A DNA stretch of 64,000 nt from Megaustenia siamemsis (GCA_032433765.1 JAVIAB010000024.1:10853821-10917820); one strand, 5' to 3'; positions 41,396-53,335 are shown, numbered from the stretch's first letter. Numbers and translations are program-made. The notes: a model not told the origin generated them from the letters alone.

Positions 41396-41935
41396 AACCA
41401 GAACCCATAACCATTAATATGTTCTGACTGCCGATCTGTGCCCTGTTCTCTGTGTTGATGATTCAGTTAATGTCTTCGGTGGATGCCGTATGATATAGTA
41501 GCTAAGTCATCCACTATGTCTAATCTCTCTCATTTTATAGAAATAATAATAAATATATTATATTTATAATTACATAAAATAATACATTTTATAGAACCTT
41601 TCATTATTTTCTTTTCAAGTTAATTATACCTCTTGATAAAGCTAACTTATTGAGTTAAAAGCACATGCTATATATTTTTTTTTATTTCTCTTTTCTCTTC
41701 AGATTTCCTTGCTCTTTCTTTGGACACTTGGAACATTTATCAATTGTATTCCATCTCAACATTTTCATTTTAGTTGCCGATTTATTTTCTAGCCCCGGAT
41801 CCTCAAATTGGAGATTCAAAGATCCAGGTTGTGAGAATGTGTTTATTGTTACAGTCATTAAATTCTTTGATAATCTTCGTGAAGCAGTTTTTTTTTTTTA
41901 AATTAAATCTCTTCTTAGTCTCAACAAGGCAGTCA
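41396..41935. other. No gene recognised
   Basis: AT-rich low-copy sequence between family A and the 26-bp satellite. ORFs are short and Phe/Leu-rich by composition. Confidence 0.3.
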
Positions 41936-44900
41936 GATTTAGTGATGAGTGTTTCAATACAGTGTTAGTGATGAGTGTTTTAATACAGTGTTAGTGATGA
42001 GTGTTCTAATACAGTGTTAGTGATGAGTGTTTTAATACAGTGTTAGTGATGAGTGTTTTAATACAGTGTTAGTGATGAGTGTTTTAATAGTGTTAGTGAT
42101 GAGTAAAGGTAAAGGTAAAGTACGAGACTTGAACCGGCGTCTTAGCACGCGAGTATATACCCATATGTGCTCGGCCGCCTATCCAGAAATGTTCGGATAT
42201 TTCTGTATAGTGTAGCCTCAAGCATCGAAACTCAGATGCGAAGCGACATTCCTCACCTTCCCAGGATAATATACCCTGGTACCCATTTCTGCCAACGGCT
42301 GGGTCGACCGTGGGGGTATTTTTTTTTTTTTTTTTTTTTTTCAACCACGAGTACAATTCACACTGCTCCCAGCGGGAATTGAACACGGGTTGTCCGAACG
42401 TCGGTAGTCTAGTCGGGTGGTTTTCCCAACTAGGCTACCGAGGCCCCCAATTTAATATAGTGTTAGTGATGAGTGTTTTAATATAGTGTTAGTGATGAGT
42501 GTTCTAATACAGTGTTAGTGATGAGTGTTCTAATACAGTGTTAGTGATGAGTGTTCTAATACAGTGTTAGTGATGAGTGTTTTAATACAGTGTTAGTGAT
42601 GAGTGTTTTAATAAAGTGTTAGTGATGAGTGTTTTAATAAAGTGTTAGGGATGAGTGTTCTAATACAGTATTAGTGATGAGTGTTCTAATATAGTGTTAG
42701 TGATGAGTGTTCTAATACAGTATTAGTGATGAGTGTTCTAATATAGTGTTAGTGATGAGTGTTCTAATACAGTGTTAGTGATGAGTGTTCTAATACAGTG
42801 TTACTGATGAGTGTTTTAATATAGTGTTAGTGATGAGTGTTCTAATACAGTGTTAGTGATGAGTGTTCTAATACAGTGTTAGTGATGAGTGTTCTAATAC
42901 AGTGTTAGTGATGAGTGTTTTAATACAGTGTTAGTGATGAGTGTTTTAATACAGTGTTAGTGATGAGTGTTTTAATAAAGTGTTAGGGATGAGTGTTCTA
43001 ATACAGTATTAGTGATGAGTGTTCTAATATAGTGTTAGTGATGAGTGTTCTAATACAGTATTAGTGATGAGTGTTCTAATATAGTGTTAGTGATGAGTGT
43101 TCTAATACAGTGTTAGTGATGAGTGTTCTAATATAGTGTTAGTGATGAGTGTTCTAATACAGTGTTAGTGATGAGTGTTCTAATACAGTGTTAGTGATGA
43201 GTGTTTTAATACAGTGTTAGTGTTGAGTGTTTTAATACAGTGTTAGTGATGAGTGTTCTAATACAGTGTTAGCGATGAGTGTTCTAATACAGTGTTAGTG
43301 ATGAGTGTTCTAATACAGTGTTAGTGATGAGTGTTTTAATACAGTGTTAGCAATGAGTGTTCTAATACAGTGTTAGTTATGGGTGTTCTAATACAGTGTT
43401 AGAGATGAGTATTATAATACTGTGTTAGTGATGGGTGTTCTAATATAGTGTTAGAGATGAGTGTTCTAATCAGTGTTAGTGATGAGTGTTCTAATACAGT
43501 GTTAGTGATGAGTGTTCTAATACAGTGTTAGTGATGAGTGTTCTAATACAGTGTTAGTGATCAGTGTTAGTGATGAGTGTTCTAATACAGTGTTAGTGAT
43601 GGTTGTTCAAATACAGTATTAGTGATGGGTGTTCTAATATAGTGTTAGTGATGAGTGTTCTAATACAGTGTTAGTGATGAGTGTTTTTAAACAGTGTTAG
43701 TGGTCAGTGTTCTAATACAGTGTTAGTGAGGAGTGTTTTTATACAGTGTTAGTGAGGATTGTTTTTATACAGTGTTAGTGAGAAGTGTTTTTATAGAGTG
43801 TTAGTGGGGAGTGTTTTTATACAGTGTTAGTGAGGAGTGTTTTTATAGAGTGTTAGTGAAGAGTGTTTTTATACTGTGTTAGTGATGAGTGTTCTAATAT
43901 AGTGTTAGCGATGAGTGTTCTAATATAGTGTTAGTGAGTAGTGTTATAATATAGTGTTAGTGATGAGTGTTCTAATATAATGTTAGAGATGAGTGTTCTA
44001 ATATAGTGTTGGTGATGAGTGTTCTAATATAGTGTTAGTGATGAGTGTTCTAATATAGTGTTAGTGATAAGTGTTCAAATATAGTGTTAGTGATGAGTGT
44101 TCTAATATAGGCTTAGTGATGAGTGTTCTAATACAGTGTTAGTGATGAGTGTTCTAATACTGTGTTAGTGATGGGTGTTCTAATACAGTGTTAGAGATGA
44201 GTATTCTAATACTGTGTTAGTGATGGGTGTTCTAATATAGTGTTAGAGATGAGTGTTTTAATACAGTGTTAGTGATGAGTGTTCTAATGCAGTGTTAGTG
44301 ATGAGTGTTCTAATACAGTGTTAGTGATGAGTGTTCTAATACAGTGTTAGAGATGGTTGTTCAAATACAGTATTAGTGATGGGAGTTCTAATATAGTGTT
44401 AGTGATGAGTGTTCTAATACAGTGTTAGTGATGAGTGTTCTAATATAGTGTTAGTGATGAATGTTCTAATATAGTGTTAGTGATGAGTGTTCTAATACAG
44501 TGTTAGTGATGAGTGTTCTAATACAGTGTTAGTGATGGTTGTTCAAATACAGTATTAGTAATGGGTGTTCTAATATAGTGTTAGTGATGTGTGTTCTAAT
44601 ACAGTGTTAGTGATGAGTATTTTTAAACAGTGTTAGTGATGAGTGTTCTAATACAGTGTTAGTGAGGAGTGTTTTTATACAGTGTTAGTGGGGAGTGTTT
44701 TTATACAGTGTTAGTGAGGAGTGTTTTTATACAGTGTTAGTGAGAAGTGTTTTTATAGAGTGTTAGTGAATAGTGTTTTTATACAGTGTTAGTGAGGAAT
44801 TTTTTATAGAGTGTTAGTGAAGAGTGTTTTTAATCTGTGATAGTGATGAGTGTTCTAATATAGTGTTAGTGATGAGTGTTCTAATATAGTGTTAGTGAGG

Positions 44901-45222
44901 AGTGTTCTAATATAGTGTTAGTGATGAGTGTTCTAATATAATGTTAGAGATGAGTGTTCTAATATAGTGTTAGTGATGAGTGTTCTAATATAGTGTTAGT
45001 GATGAGTGTTCTAATATAGTGTTAGTGATGAGTGTTCTAATATAGTGTTAGTGCTGAGTGTTCTAATATAGTGTTAGTGATGAGTGTTCTAATATAGTGT
45101 TAATGATGAGTGTTCTAATATAGTGTTAGTGATGAATGTTCTAATATAGTGTTAGTGATGAGTGTTCTAATACAGTGTTAGTGATGAGTGTTCTAATACA
45201 GTGTTAGTGATGGGTGTTCCAA
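41936..45222. repeat. 26-bp satellite, about 110 copies, split by SINE C
   Basis: CAGTGTTAGTGATGAGTGTT plus CTAATA recurs every 26 bases. Variants TTTTAATA, ATAGTG, GAGGAGTGTTTTTATA and GGTTGTTCAAATA define patches, several of which reappear in the same order about 0.9-1 kb apart (43.6-43.9 and 44.5-44.85 kb). The unit contains TAG and TGA in several frames, so no ORF arises. Confidence 0.95.
42103..42450 (-). mobile_element. SINE C inserted in the 26-bp satellite
   Basis: Full copy on the minus strand: head TTGGGGGCCTCGGTAGCCTA, B box GTTCAATTCCCGCTGGGAG, TGTACTCGTGGTTG followed by an A-run (25 A), GGCGGCCGAGCACATATGGG, CTCGCGTGCTAAGACGCCGG and a CTTTACCTTTACC tail. Array units resume directly on each side, so insertion followed array formation. 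Confidence 0.9.
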
Positions 45223-45847
45223 GACATTGCAGTAGCAGTGGCGGACATTTTCTGTGGAGGCAGTGGAGAGCACGATTCTTCTAATATTTTACTACAATAC
45301 AGTCATATTCTAGCTCCATAAACTCAATATCCGTGTACAACCAGCCACCGTATTTCCTGGTATAGCCGTGATATAGTTCAAGTAAACAATATATAGTCTT
45401 CCGATTCTACGATGGCGATCCTAGTCCACGTTCTCACGATTATGCAGAAAGTACATCCAATGTCTGATTAATTTCGGTTCTCCGTTGCACTCCCATGCGA
45501 TTAAATTCAGGATGATGATCTACTTATTACATCTGCGCTGATAAAACAATGTCGTATGCCGGCGATATTCCATTTTCAACAAATCAATTGTTGTGAATGC
45601 GACCATCCATCGTGTAGGCTTGTTCTGCGCTATACGTCATATTGGTGCTGTTCATGACCGTTGTTGGATTTGATTGACGAAAGTTATTTCCATGTTATTC
45701 ATTAATGTGAAATGCTTCGTCAGCAGCAGTTTTATTTCTTTGGGGAATTTGCACCGTTTTCTGTTCGTCGTGGACTACATTCACTAGAGTAATCAGGATT
45801 CTAAAGGGCGCGTCATTGCAGTGCGTCCGACATTATTATGTGTGCTA
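45223..45847. other. No gene recognised
   Basis: Low-copy sequence after the satellite, without long ORFs, element ends or RNA genes that I can identify. Confidence 0.3.
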
Positions 45848-46145
45848 CGTCATCGTAACGGTTCATCGTAAATCCGTTGACCGGCCGTACGCTAATCTTT
45901 CGGTCTGTTGTTTGGTGTGCGACGGGTATAATCTGACGATGAACTGTGTGTTTATATGTTCGGAATTGAAGTCAACAACGATGGCCTAACATCATCAAGC
46001 GCTATATATTTTTAAAAAATATGACGATCATCACTTTCAGGAGGACGTGAACTTCTGGTATTTGGTGGATATGCGGCAGGAACCATTGCAGGCTATGCAT
46101 GTAAAGTGTTCCTTTTTGCAGCTTACTCATATTCCAAGTTCATGG
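45848..46145 (+). repeat. Interspersed repeat family A, 5' part
   Basis: GACCGGCCGTACGCTAATCT, CGGTCTGTTGTTTGGTGTGC, GAAGTCAACAACGATGGCCT, GACGATCATCACTTTCAGGA and GCAGGAACCATTGCAGGCTA match 7,120-7,370. It is cut by SINE B at CATATTCCAAGTTCATGG. Confidence 0.8.
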
Positions 46146-46480
46146 GGGACTGGTTGGTCTCGAGGCAAGACTTCAGCCTCGGGACAGAGAGGTTGTTGGT
46201 TCAAATCTCGGCTACACTGGTTGGATTTTTTATTTATGATTTCTCTCTGCGACAACCACCCCTGGTCTCAGCAGCGAGGCCCGGCTTGAAATGTCAATTA
46301 CTCATCGACGGAAAAAAATTGAGTATCTCCGAAGTCTAATCTGCCTGTGCGGCGAGGGACCCCTGTGCACACGGCTGCCAGGGAAAAATGGATTAACACG
46401 CAAAATTCAGTTCCTAGCCTCTAGGGACTTCGCCAGAGTTGAAAGCTGGCGAACGCAACAACAACAACAACAACAAATAA
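46145..46480 (+). mobile_element. SINE B copy 3, full-length
   Basis: Head GGGACTGGTTGGTCTCGAGG, B box TGGTTCAAATCTCGGCTACA, then CTCAGCAGCGAGGCCCGGCT, GCCTGTGCGGCGAGGGACCC, CTGTGCACACGGCTGCCAGG, TTAACACGCAAAATTCAGTT, CTAGGGACTTCGCCAGAGTT and GAAAGCTGGCGAACGC, ending in (AAC)6. It interrupts family A. Frames are open by chance for about 80 codons. Confidence 0.9.
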
Positions 46481-46659
46481 CTCAAGCCGTTACTAATAAA
46501 TAGACTTCAATGTGTATGGATGTCAAACTGACTACATCCGTAGAATGAGATCTATCGATCTTACACTAACTATGAGAAATAGGTAGGTGCTCTCAACAAT
46601 CAGCTCCCCGTTGCCATTGCAACGTAATAAGGACTAATAAGATACTGATCTATCTCTTG

Positions 46660-46870
46660 ATTGAAACATATAGAAGAATATCCAAATAAGGTGGTCTTAT
46701 CTAGTTTATATTGATTGAAACATATAGAAGAATATCCAAATAAGGTGGTCTTATCTAGTTTATATTGATTGAAACATATAGAAGAATATCCAAATAAGGT
46801 GGTCTTATCTAGTTTATATTGATTGAAACATATAGAAGAATATCCAAATAAGGTGGTCTTATCTAGTTCC
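46660..46870. repeat. 53-bp minisatellite, 4 copies
   Basis: TTGAAACATATAGAAGAATA recurs at 46,661, 46,714, 46,767 and 46,820 with almost no variation, so it is probably recent. Confidence 0.95.
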
Positions 46871-46935
46871 TATTTAGAATCACTCCGCTGTGTTTTTATA
46901 TTAAAAGGGAAAAAAAATGAGCACAACTGTAAGAG

Positions 46936-47455
46936 ATGTTAATTAACAGCAAAGTCATGCTTTTTCTCATAATTTATAATGCACGTAACAAAGATATAGA
47001 AACAAAGTTGAACGCATTCGAAAATAAATGTCTAAGGAAAATACTTGGTATAGCATGGAACGAATTCAAAACAAATGAGGAAATTAGAGAAATCGCCAAT
47101 CAACCACTAATATCTTCAGTAATAAAGAAAAGACGATGGTCATACGTTGGACATGTGATGAGAAGAGATAATAACCGAATAGCAAAGCAAGCCCTCATAT
47201 GGGAAACAACAGGTAAAAGAAAAAGAGGAAGACCCAGGGAGACACTGAGAAGAACATTGATGAGAGAGGCAAGAGCAGCAGGAGTCGGCTCCCTCAATGA
47301 GATAGAACTGCTTGCACAGAACAGAGACAGATGGCGAGATTTGATAAAATATCTTTAAAAGAAAACTGCTAGAACAAAAAATCCATATAGGAGAAGGTGT
47401 ATCTTGGTCTACGCCCTATGGGCCGGTTACGGCTCGAAAGGTCAATAGATAGATA
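46936..47455 (+). mobile_element. LINE-d fragment with GATA tail
   Basis: A 140-codon open frame: FLIIYNARNKDIETKLNAFE, NKCLRKILGIAWNEFKTNEE, KKRRWSYVGHVMRRDNNRIA, KQALIWETTGKRKRGRPRE, TLMREARAAGVGSLNEIE and LAQNRDRWRDLIKYL. After the stop, VYALWAGYGSKGQ follows in a downstream frame before GATAGATAGA. This is the C-terminus of a non-LTR retrotransposon ORF with a tetranucleotide tail. The frame is unusually intact, suggesting a younger copy. The reverse-transcriptase core is absent. Confidence 0.85.
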
Positions 47456-48089
47456 GAACAAAGATATTATGATGCAATTATAATTACGTTAATTTAGAGC
47501 AATAATTGAAGGAACTATTTTACGTAGCGCAAATTGTAGTCATGTTTATATCTCAAATTAGCAGGTAAAAGATCAACCTAAAACTTCGATCTTCAGTCCA
47601 AGCCTCCTCAAGTTTCGAACACACCGTTCACCCCTGACGTATAGTATTCCTCAGTCAGAGGCGTTAATGAGGTTGGTGATACTCTCGCTAGCTCGTACGT
47701 TAGCAAATCTACTCTAGTGTACACCAGTCTATCATAGCAACACTAGTTAACTTACTACATCTGAAATGTTCTTTACATAAAACATATAACTCCCACCATG
47801 TCGATGTCTGCGCTCTCTTCAACATTGACCGGTTTTCCTACTGTCTATGAGTCCCGCCTGTCCAGTCTTTCTTTATCAGGTCTTATGTGGTCTAACCCTA
47901 TGTGAGCTTTGTTTCTCGACTTTTGCTTCCCCTATTTCTATTCCAAGAGCATTTTCTAAACCTTCTTATCTTCTGTGGCGCACTTTTCGACCTCGTTTTT
48001 TTTTTTACGTGGCTTCAGTATCCTTTCACGAAAAAAGATAATTATCTACATGTAAATGTGTCTCTTATTTTGCAAAAAAGATCATGTTT

Positions 48090-48124
<35 letters not shown>

Positions 48125-48507
48125 ATATATATGTATGTATCGAGTGGGGGATGAAGGAGGAAACGGTTGGGGGAGTAGAAGAGAGAGATGTAGGAAAGAT
48201 GAATAAATGTTTCAGCAGAAATCAAAGGCCATCGGGAATGGGTATCTTTGAAATCTAGCAAATACTTATGATGTGACCTTTACCCTTTAATCCTGGATAT
48301 TCGTGTGGCCCACTGTGGGGTGGAGGGGGTGGGAGGGGCATATGGCAAACGGTTGAATAACCGTCAACCTGTCAAAGAGGGTAGCTACAAATAATATAGT
48401 CATGTACCATTGGTCTATATTTATCTAGAGTCATCGTGTGGAAAATGTCAATTGGTCCCCAAACGTTGTTTGAGGTTGGATAGTAATTGCCATGTATGCG
48501 ATCTTCA
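47456..48507. other. Low-copy region with a short TG/TA tract, no supported gene
   Basis: About 1 kb without a recognised element. ATATATGTGTGTGTGTGTGT at 48,094-48,140 is a dinucleotide repeat. ORFs at 47,847-48,258 are short, hydrophobic and Phe-rich by composition and cross the microsatellite. I see no reason to call them genes. Confidence 0.4.
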
Positions 48508-49112
48508 AAGTCGGTTCTATAGTTCGTTCATAAATTCGTGCCCACACGAGTTTATTAATTATCTCGGAAACTGTTTGATAAATTTATGTAATTCTTTTTC
48601 ATGAAAGTTTATTTTAAACCGATCTCAAGTCTGATTGTTTCTCTACTGTCAAGTATTTAGGAAAGATTTTTGCTTCTTTGAGGTATACAAAAATATGATT
48701 TTCTTTATTGTACTAATTTTTTTCCATTTCACAATATTCAAAATTGTTGTAATCATCTCAGCGTATAAAAAGGCAAATTTCACGTGCTCTACACACAATC
48801 TTAGCACCATCTCGCGTTTACTGAACCGTAACTTGTAAGACGCATTCCTCTGAGAGGTTTCTTAGAAAGTTAACATAATTTACAGTAAAATCTAATGTTT
48901 AGAGCACATGGTTTTATATTTTTCTGAAATTATATAACAAAAAACCGTTTGTGCTAAATTGGGATTACCTTTGTACTTAAATGTTATAAAATCTTAAGTT
49001 TGGTGAAAAAATAAGATTTCGTGACAAAAATAAATTACAGAATATCATCAGTTTCCTGGATAATTGATAAATTCTATGGGCACGAATTTCTGAACGAACT
49101 ATTTATAGAATA
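48508..49112. mobile_element. MITE M2 with about 60-bp imperfect inverted repeats
   Basis: The left end TTCTATAGTTCGTTCATAAA and right end (reverse complement) TTCTATAAATAGTTCGTTCA continue in parallel through AAATTCGTGCCCA and AATTATC..GGAAACTG. The interior is AT-rich with no transposase. A partial second copy lies at 12,890-13,157. Target duplication is not clear. Confidence 0.65.
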
Positions 49113-49157
49113 GTCATCTAGTGTTTAAGATATAGGTCAAAGTCTTTTATATTTACA

Positions 49158-49826
49158 TGGGTGCCGTCTCCGCATCGAAGGTTGGCTACCATGGAGCGCT
49201 ATCCCGCCTTTTCTATTGCTTTGGTGGTGCAGGTTGTCATAGGCTGAGTTGTCCATCTTTTGATGTTACTCGACCACGTTAGGCTTGCACTTCCTCTGCC
49301 TCTTTTACCTTGTATTTTCCCTTCCAAGATTACTTTTATTAGGCTGCTGTGTCTTTTAACATGCCACAAATATCTCATTTGTCTTGTTTGAATTGTATTT
49401 AGTAGTTCTTTTTTCATGATTTTTTGTTTTAAGACTTCATTGTTTTCTTTTCCTTACATCCAATTCTACTCATTGTTCTATATATCTAATTTTCAAAGAC
49501 TTTAATTTTCTGTTCTGTTTTCTTGTCTAACAACCATGTTTCTGCACCATGCAGGCATGTTGAGAAGATATATAATTGTGCTATTCTTAGTTTTAGCCCT
49601 GGTGTTATTTGTTTTGATGTTTATATATTTTTAATGACATTAAAATCACTTATTGCCATGCCTATTCTTTTTTTTATTTCAGTTGTACATTTTCTATCAC
49701 TGGTTATAGTATGTCCCATGTAGCTCTGAACTGTCTCCAGGTCTATTCCTTCAAATTGTAAATCCACTTTTAAGTTTTGAATATTTTCTGTGTTTATAAT
49801 CATAGTTGTAGTCTTTTCTTTCACAT
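49158..49826 (-). mobile_element. LINE-b fragment (minus)
   Basis: The minus strand encodes KVDLQFEGIDLETVQSYMGH, TITSDRKCTTEIKKRIGMAI, then frame-broken FLYGAETWLLDKK, and MKKELLNTIQTRQMRYLWHV, KRHSSLIKVILEGKIQGKRG and SNIKRWTTQPMTTCTTKA. It is a longer, older LINE-b copy reaching upstream of the 17.8-kb copy. Confidence 0.85.
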
Positions 49827-49982
49827 TTACCTCAAATTATGCTCGATGTCCTCAAATCTATCTACATCTCTGTCCGTCTCTCATTCTAGATATCACTCCT
49901 TTAAGCCAACCGTATATCCACGTTAATATCGTTTTCTCAAAAACAAACTCTCCTCGATTATTTTTCAGTAAATTATAAGACT

Positions 49983-50168
49983 AAAGATGGAGCTAAGACA
50001 ATAGATGGAGCTAAGACTAAAGATGGAGCTAAGACAATAGATGGAGCTAAGACTAAAGATGGAGCTAAGACAATAGATGGAGCTAAGACAATAGATGGAG
50101 CTAAGACTAAAGATGGAGCTAAGACAATAGATGGAGCTAAGACTAAAGATGAAGCTAAGACAATAGAT
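49983..50168. repeat. 18/36-bp minisatellite, about 10 copies
   Basis: GATGGAGCTAAGACAATA and GATGGAGCTAAGACTAAA alternate, giving an 18-base monomer and a partial 36-base dimer pattern. Confidence 0.95.
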
Positions 50169-50369
50169 GTTTACGTTTATACGTTGTTAGACATACTCTT
50201 TAAGTATTTGCTCCCAGGGTAGTTACAACGTAGAGTATAAATATATCAGGGACCGTTTTGTGTGAAGATGTTTTGGTTGCGGAAATGAAGACACAATTTG
50301 TCTCCTGTGTGATTTTAGTTAAATGAATGCTTCAACATTAGAGCATCACAATATTATGATATAATACTA

Positions 50370-50692
50370 TAACGTTACATTATAACTTAACATTACAACG
50401 TTACATTATAACTGAACATTACACAGTTACATTATAACTTAACATTACAACGTTACATTATAACTTAACATTACAACGTTACATTATAACTTAACATTAC
50501 AACGTTACATTATAACTGAACATTACAACGTTACATTATAACTTAACATTACAACGTTACATTATAACTTAACATTACAACGTTACATTATAACTGAACA
50601 TTACAACGTTACATTATAACTTAACATTACAACGTTACATTATAACTTAACATTACAACGTTACATTATAACTTAACATTACAATGTTACAT
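50370..50692. repeat. 26-bp minisatellite, about 12 copies
   Basis: CGTTACATTATAACTTAACA plus TTACAA recurs every 26 bases, alternating CTTAAC and CTGAAC variants in blocks. It is unrelated in sequence to the 26-bp satellite at 42-45 kb. Confidence 0.95.
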
Positions 50693-50720
50693 GTTCCCAA
50701 TTCTATGGTAAACTACTTAC

Positions 50721-50741
50721 TTTTGCATCCTTGTCTGCAAT
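50721..50741 (-). other. Candidate 21-base microexon (minus)
   Basis: On the minus strand TCGTATCTGTTTCAG (acceptor-like) precedes 21 bases, ATTGCAGACAAGGATGCAAA plus A, and then GTAAGTAG, a consensus donor. All three frames are open (for example IADKDAK). With no neighbouring exon identified this may be chance. Confidence 0.2.
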
Positions 50742-50887
50742 CTGAAACAGATACGAAGAAACACAATGAGATAAAGGAAGAGAACAATAAACGTTCCCTC
50801 CCTTTAAACAACAAATTGATGAACACCTGATCATACACACTCAACTTGAGACCGACAGCAAATGGCCAATGAAGAATAAACAAGGAA

Positions 50888-52550
50888 AAAGTGGTATGGT
50901 GACAGCTTTACGTAGGCAAGAAACAGAACAAAAATGGTATGGTGACAGCTTTACGTAGGCAAGAAACAGAACAAAAGTGGTATGGTAACTGCTTTACGTA
51001 GGCAAGAAACGGAACAAAAGTGGTGGTGACAGCTTTACGTAGGCAAGAAACAGAACAAAAATGGTATGGTGACAGCTTTACGTAGGCAAGAAACAGAACA
51101 AAAGTGGTGGTGACCGCTTTACGTAGGCAAGAAACAGAACAAAAATGGTATGGTGACAGCTTTACGTAGGCAAGAAACAGAACAAAAGTGGTGGTGACAG
51201 CTTTACGTAGGCAAGAAACAGAACAAAAGTGGTATGGTGACAGCTTTACGTAGGCAAGAAACAGAACAAAAATGGTATGGTAACTGCTTTACGTAGGCAA
51301 GAAACAGAACAAAAATGGTATGGTAACTGCTTTACGTAGGCAAGAAACAGAACAAAAATGGTATGGTGACAGCTTTACGTAGGCAAGAAACAGAACACAA
51401 GTGGTGGTGACAGCTTTACGTAGGCAAGAAACAGAACAAAAGTGGTATGGTGACAGCTTTAGTAGGCAAGAAATAGAACAAAAGTGGTGGTGACAGCTTT
51501 ACGTAGGCAAGAAACAGAACAACAGTGGTGGTGACAGCTTTACGTAGGCAAGAAACATAACAAAAATGGTATGGTGACAGCTTTACGTAGGCAAGAAACA
51601 GAACAAAAGTGGTATGGTGACAGCTTTACGTAGGCAAGAAACAGAACAAAAGTGGTATGGTGACAGCTTTACGTAGGCAAGAAACAGAACAAAAGTGGTG
51701 GCGACAGCTTTACGTAGGCAAGAAACAGAACAAAAGTGGTATGGTAACTGCTTTACGTAGGCAAGAAGCAGAACAAAAGTGGTATGGTAACTGCTTTACG
51801 TAGGCAAGAAACAGAACAAAAGTGGTATGGTAACTGCTTTACGTAGGCAAGAAACAGAACAAAAATGGTATGGTAACTGCTTTACGTAGGCAAGAAACAG
51901 AACAAAAGTGGTATGGTGACAGCTTTACGTAGGCAAGAAATAGAACAAAAGTGGTGGTGACAGCTTTACGTAGGCAAGAAACAGAACAACAGTGGTGGTG
52001 ACAGCTTTACGTAGGCAAGAAACATAACAAAAATGGTATGGTGACAGCTTTACGTAGGCAAGAAACAGAACAAAAGTGGTATGGTGACAGCTTTACGTAG
52101 GCAAGAAACAGAACAAAAGTGGTATGGTGACAGCTTTACGTAGGCAAGAAACAGAACAAAAGTGGTGGTGACAGCTTTACGTAGGCAAGAAACAGAACAA
52201 AAGTGGTATGGTAACTGCTTTACGTAGGCAAGAAACAGAACAAAAGTGGTATGGTAACTGCTTTACGTAGGCAAGAAACAGAACAAAAGTGGTATGGTAA
52301 CTGCTTTACGTAGGCAAGAAACAGAACAAAAATGGTATGGTAACTGCTTTACGTAGGCAAGAAACAGAACAAAAGTGGTATGGTAATGGCTTTACGTAGG
52401 CAAGAAACAGAACAAAAATGGTATGGTAACTGCTTTACGTAGGCAAGAAACAGAACAAATATGGTATGGTAACTGCTTTACGTAGGCAAGAAACAGAACA
52501 AAAATGGTATGGTGACAGCTTTACGTAGGCAAGAAACTGAACAAAAGTAG
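50888..52550 (-). repeat. 41/43-bp satellite from a hammerhead-element flank, about 39 copies
   Basis: ACAGCTTTACGTAGGCAAGA plus AACAGAACAAAAGTGG(TA)TGGTG recurs at 43 or 41 bases. Its reverse complement matches 52,923-52,970 just downstream of a hammerhead-like core (TTTGTTTTGTTTCTCACCTA, CGTAAAGCTGTTACCATACC), so the array is an amplified piece of that element family in opposite orientation. A block of 11 units is duplicated with a 467-base offset (AAATAGAACA at 51,471 and 51,938). Confidence 0.9.
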
Positions 52551-52879
52551 AACCACATTTCAGCCAAGAGAGGATTGAACTGAAACAACAAACAACAAAC
52601 AATACCACATAAACATATAAGATGAAATATTCCATACCGAGTACCCACAATATTCATATATATATCCGAGATCTTGTACCCACTTTCACATAATTTTAGA
52701 AACCTCTTTTATTGTATTACACCCCTGTGTCCACCCTGTCCGCCAGTCATATCAGTTCCAGTCCAGTTGGTGCTTGACCAAGCTCAAGACCACAGGGAAC
52801 TGAGTCATTTTCCTATTTTGAGAGTCTAGCATATTATCGCCATGTAGTTAGATTTTTCTGAATATCCTTATATATTTTT

Positions 52880-52975
52880 GTGTTTTCTGTTTCAGCTGAA
52901 GGCCTCTTGACCGAAACGTCGTTGTACATTTGTTTTGTTTCTCACCTACGTAAAGCTGTTACCATACCACGGTTT
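52880..52975 (+). mobile_element. Hammerhead-element copy next to its satellite
   Basis: Core at 52,896-52,920 reads CTGAAGGCCTCTTGACCGAA then ACGTC. GAAACGTC is intact but CTGANGA has lost its final GA and stem II is poor, so catalysis is unlikely. The downstream CACCTACGTAAAGCTGTTAC is the sequence amplified at 50.9-52.55 kb. Confidence 0.5.
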
Positions 52976-53074
52976 CCTTATTTCATTATATTGCCATTAT
53001 TACCATTAGATTTACAGTAACTTGACATTCCTATACATCTTTATGCCTCTACCTCAATGACTTCTTCTTAAGAG

Positions 53075-53335
53075 AAGCTAAGAATGAGAAACCACATGTT
53101 CCCTAAACTCAAAATAGGAACTACCAACCAATGGCACTATACACTGGACAACATGACAACAAAATATGTTCAACAGGATTGTCCCCAGTACACAGACCTG
53201 AGAAAGACAATGTGGTCCACACCCACCTCCCTGAAAGAGAAACTATACGGGTCAACCGAATCACTTAACTCTTTCCGTACGGAAGCTTTTTATCGACCCA
53301 ACAGAAGAGATTTCAGAGACAAAATTGTTCATGGT
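53075..53335 (+). mobile_element. LINE C-terminal (RNase H-adjacent) fragment
   Basis: Encodes YVQQDCPQYTDLRKTMWSTP, TSLKEKLYGSTESLNSFRTE and AF. The pattern (..h.l.dCp.y..lR...w....sl..kLyGs...L..T..f) is the conserved tail after the RNase H region of Jockey/CR1-like retrotransposons. It ends in AT-rich sequence with no 3' tail recognised. A different LINE class from LINE-a to LINE-d. Confidence 0.6.

Noticed and set aside
47847..48258. Hydrophobic ORFs suggestive of a membrane protein
   Set aside because: Composition-driven Phe/Leu content, crosses a TG/TA microsatellite, and no conserved pattern or second copy.
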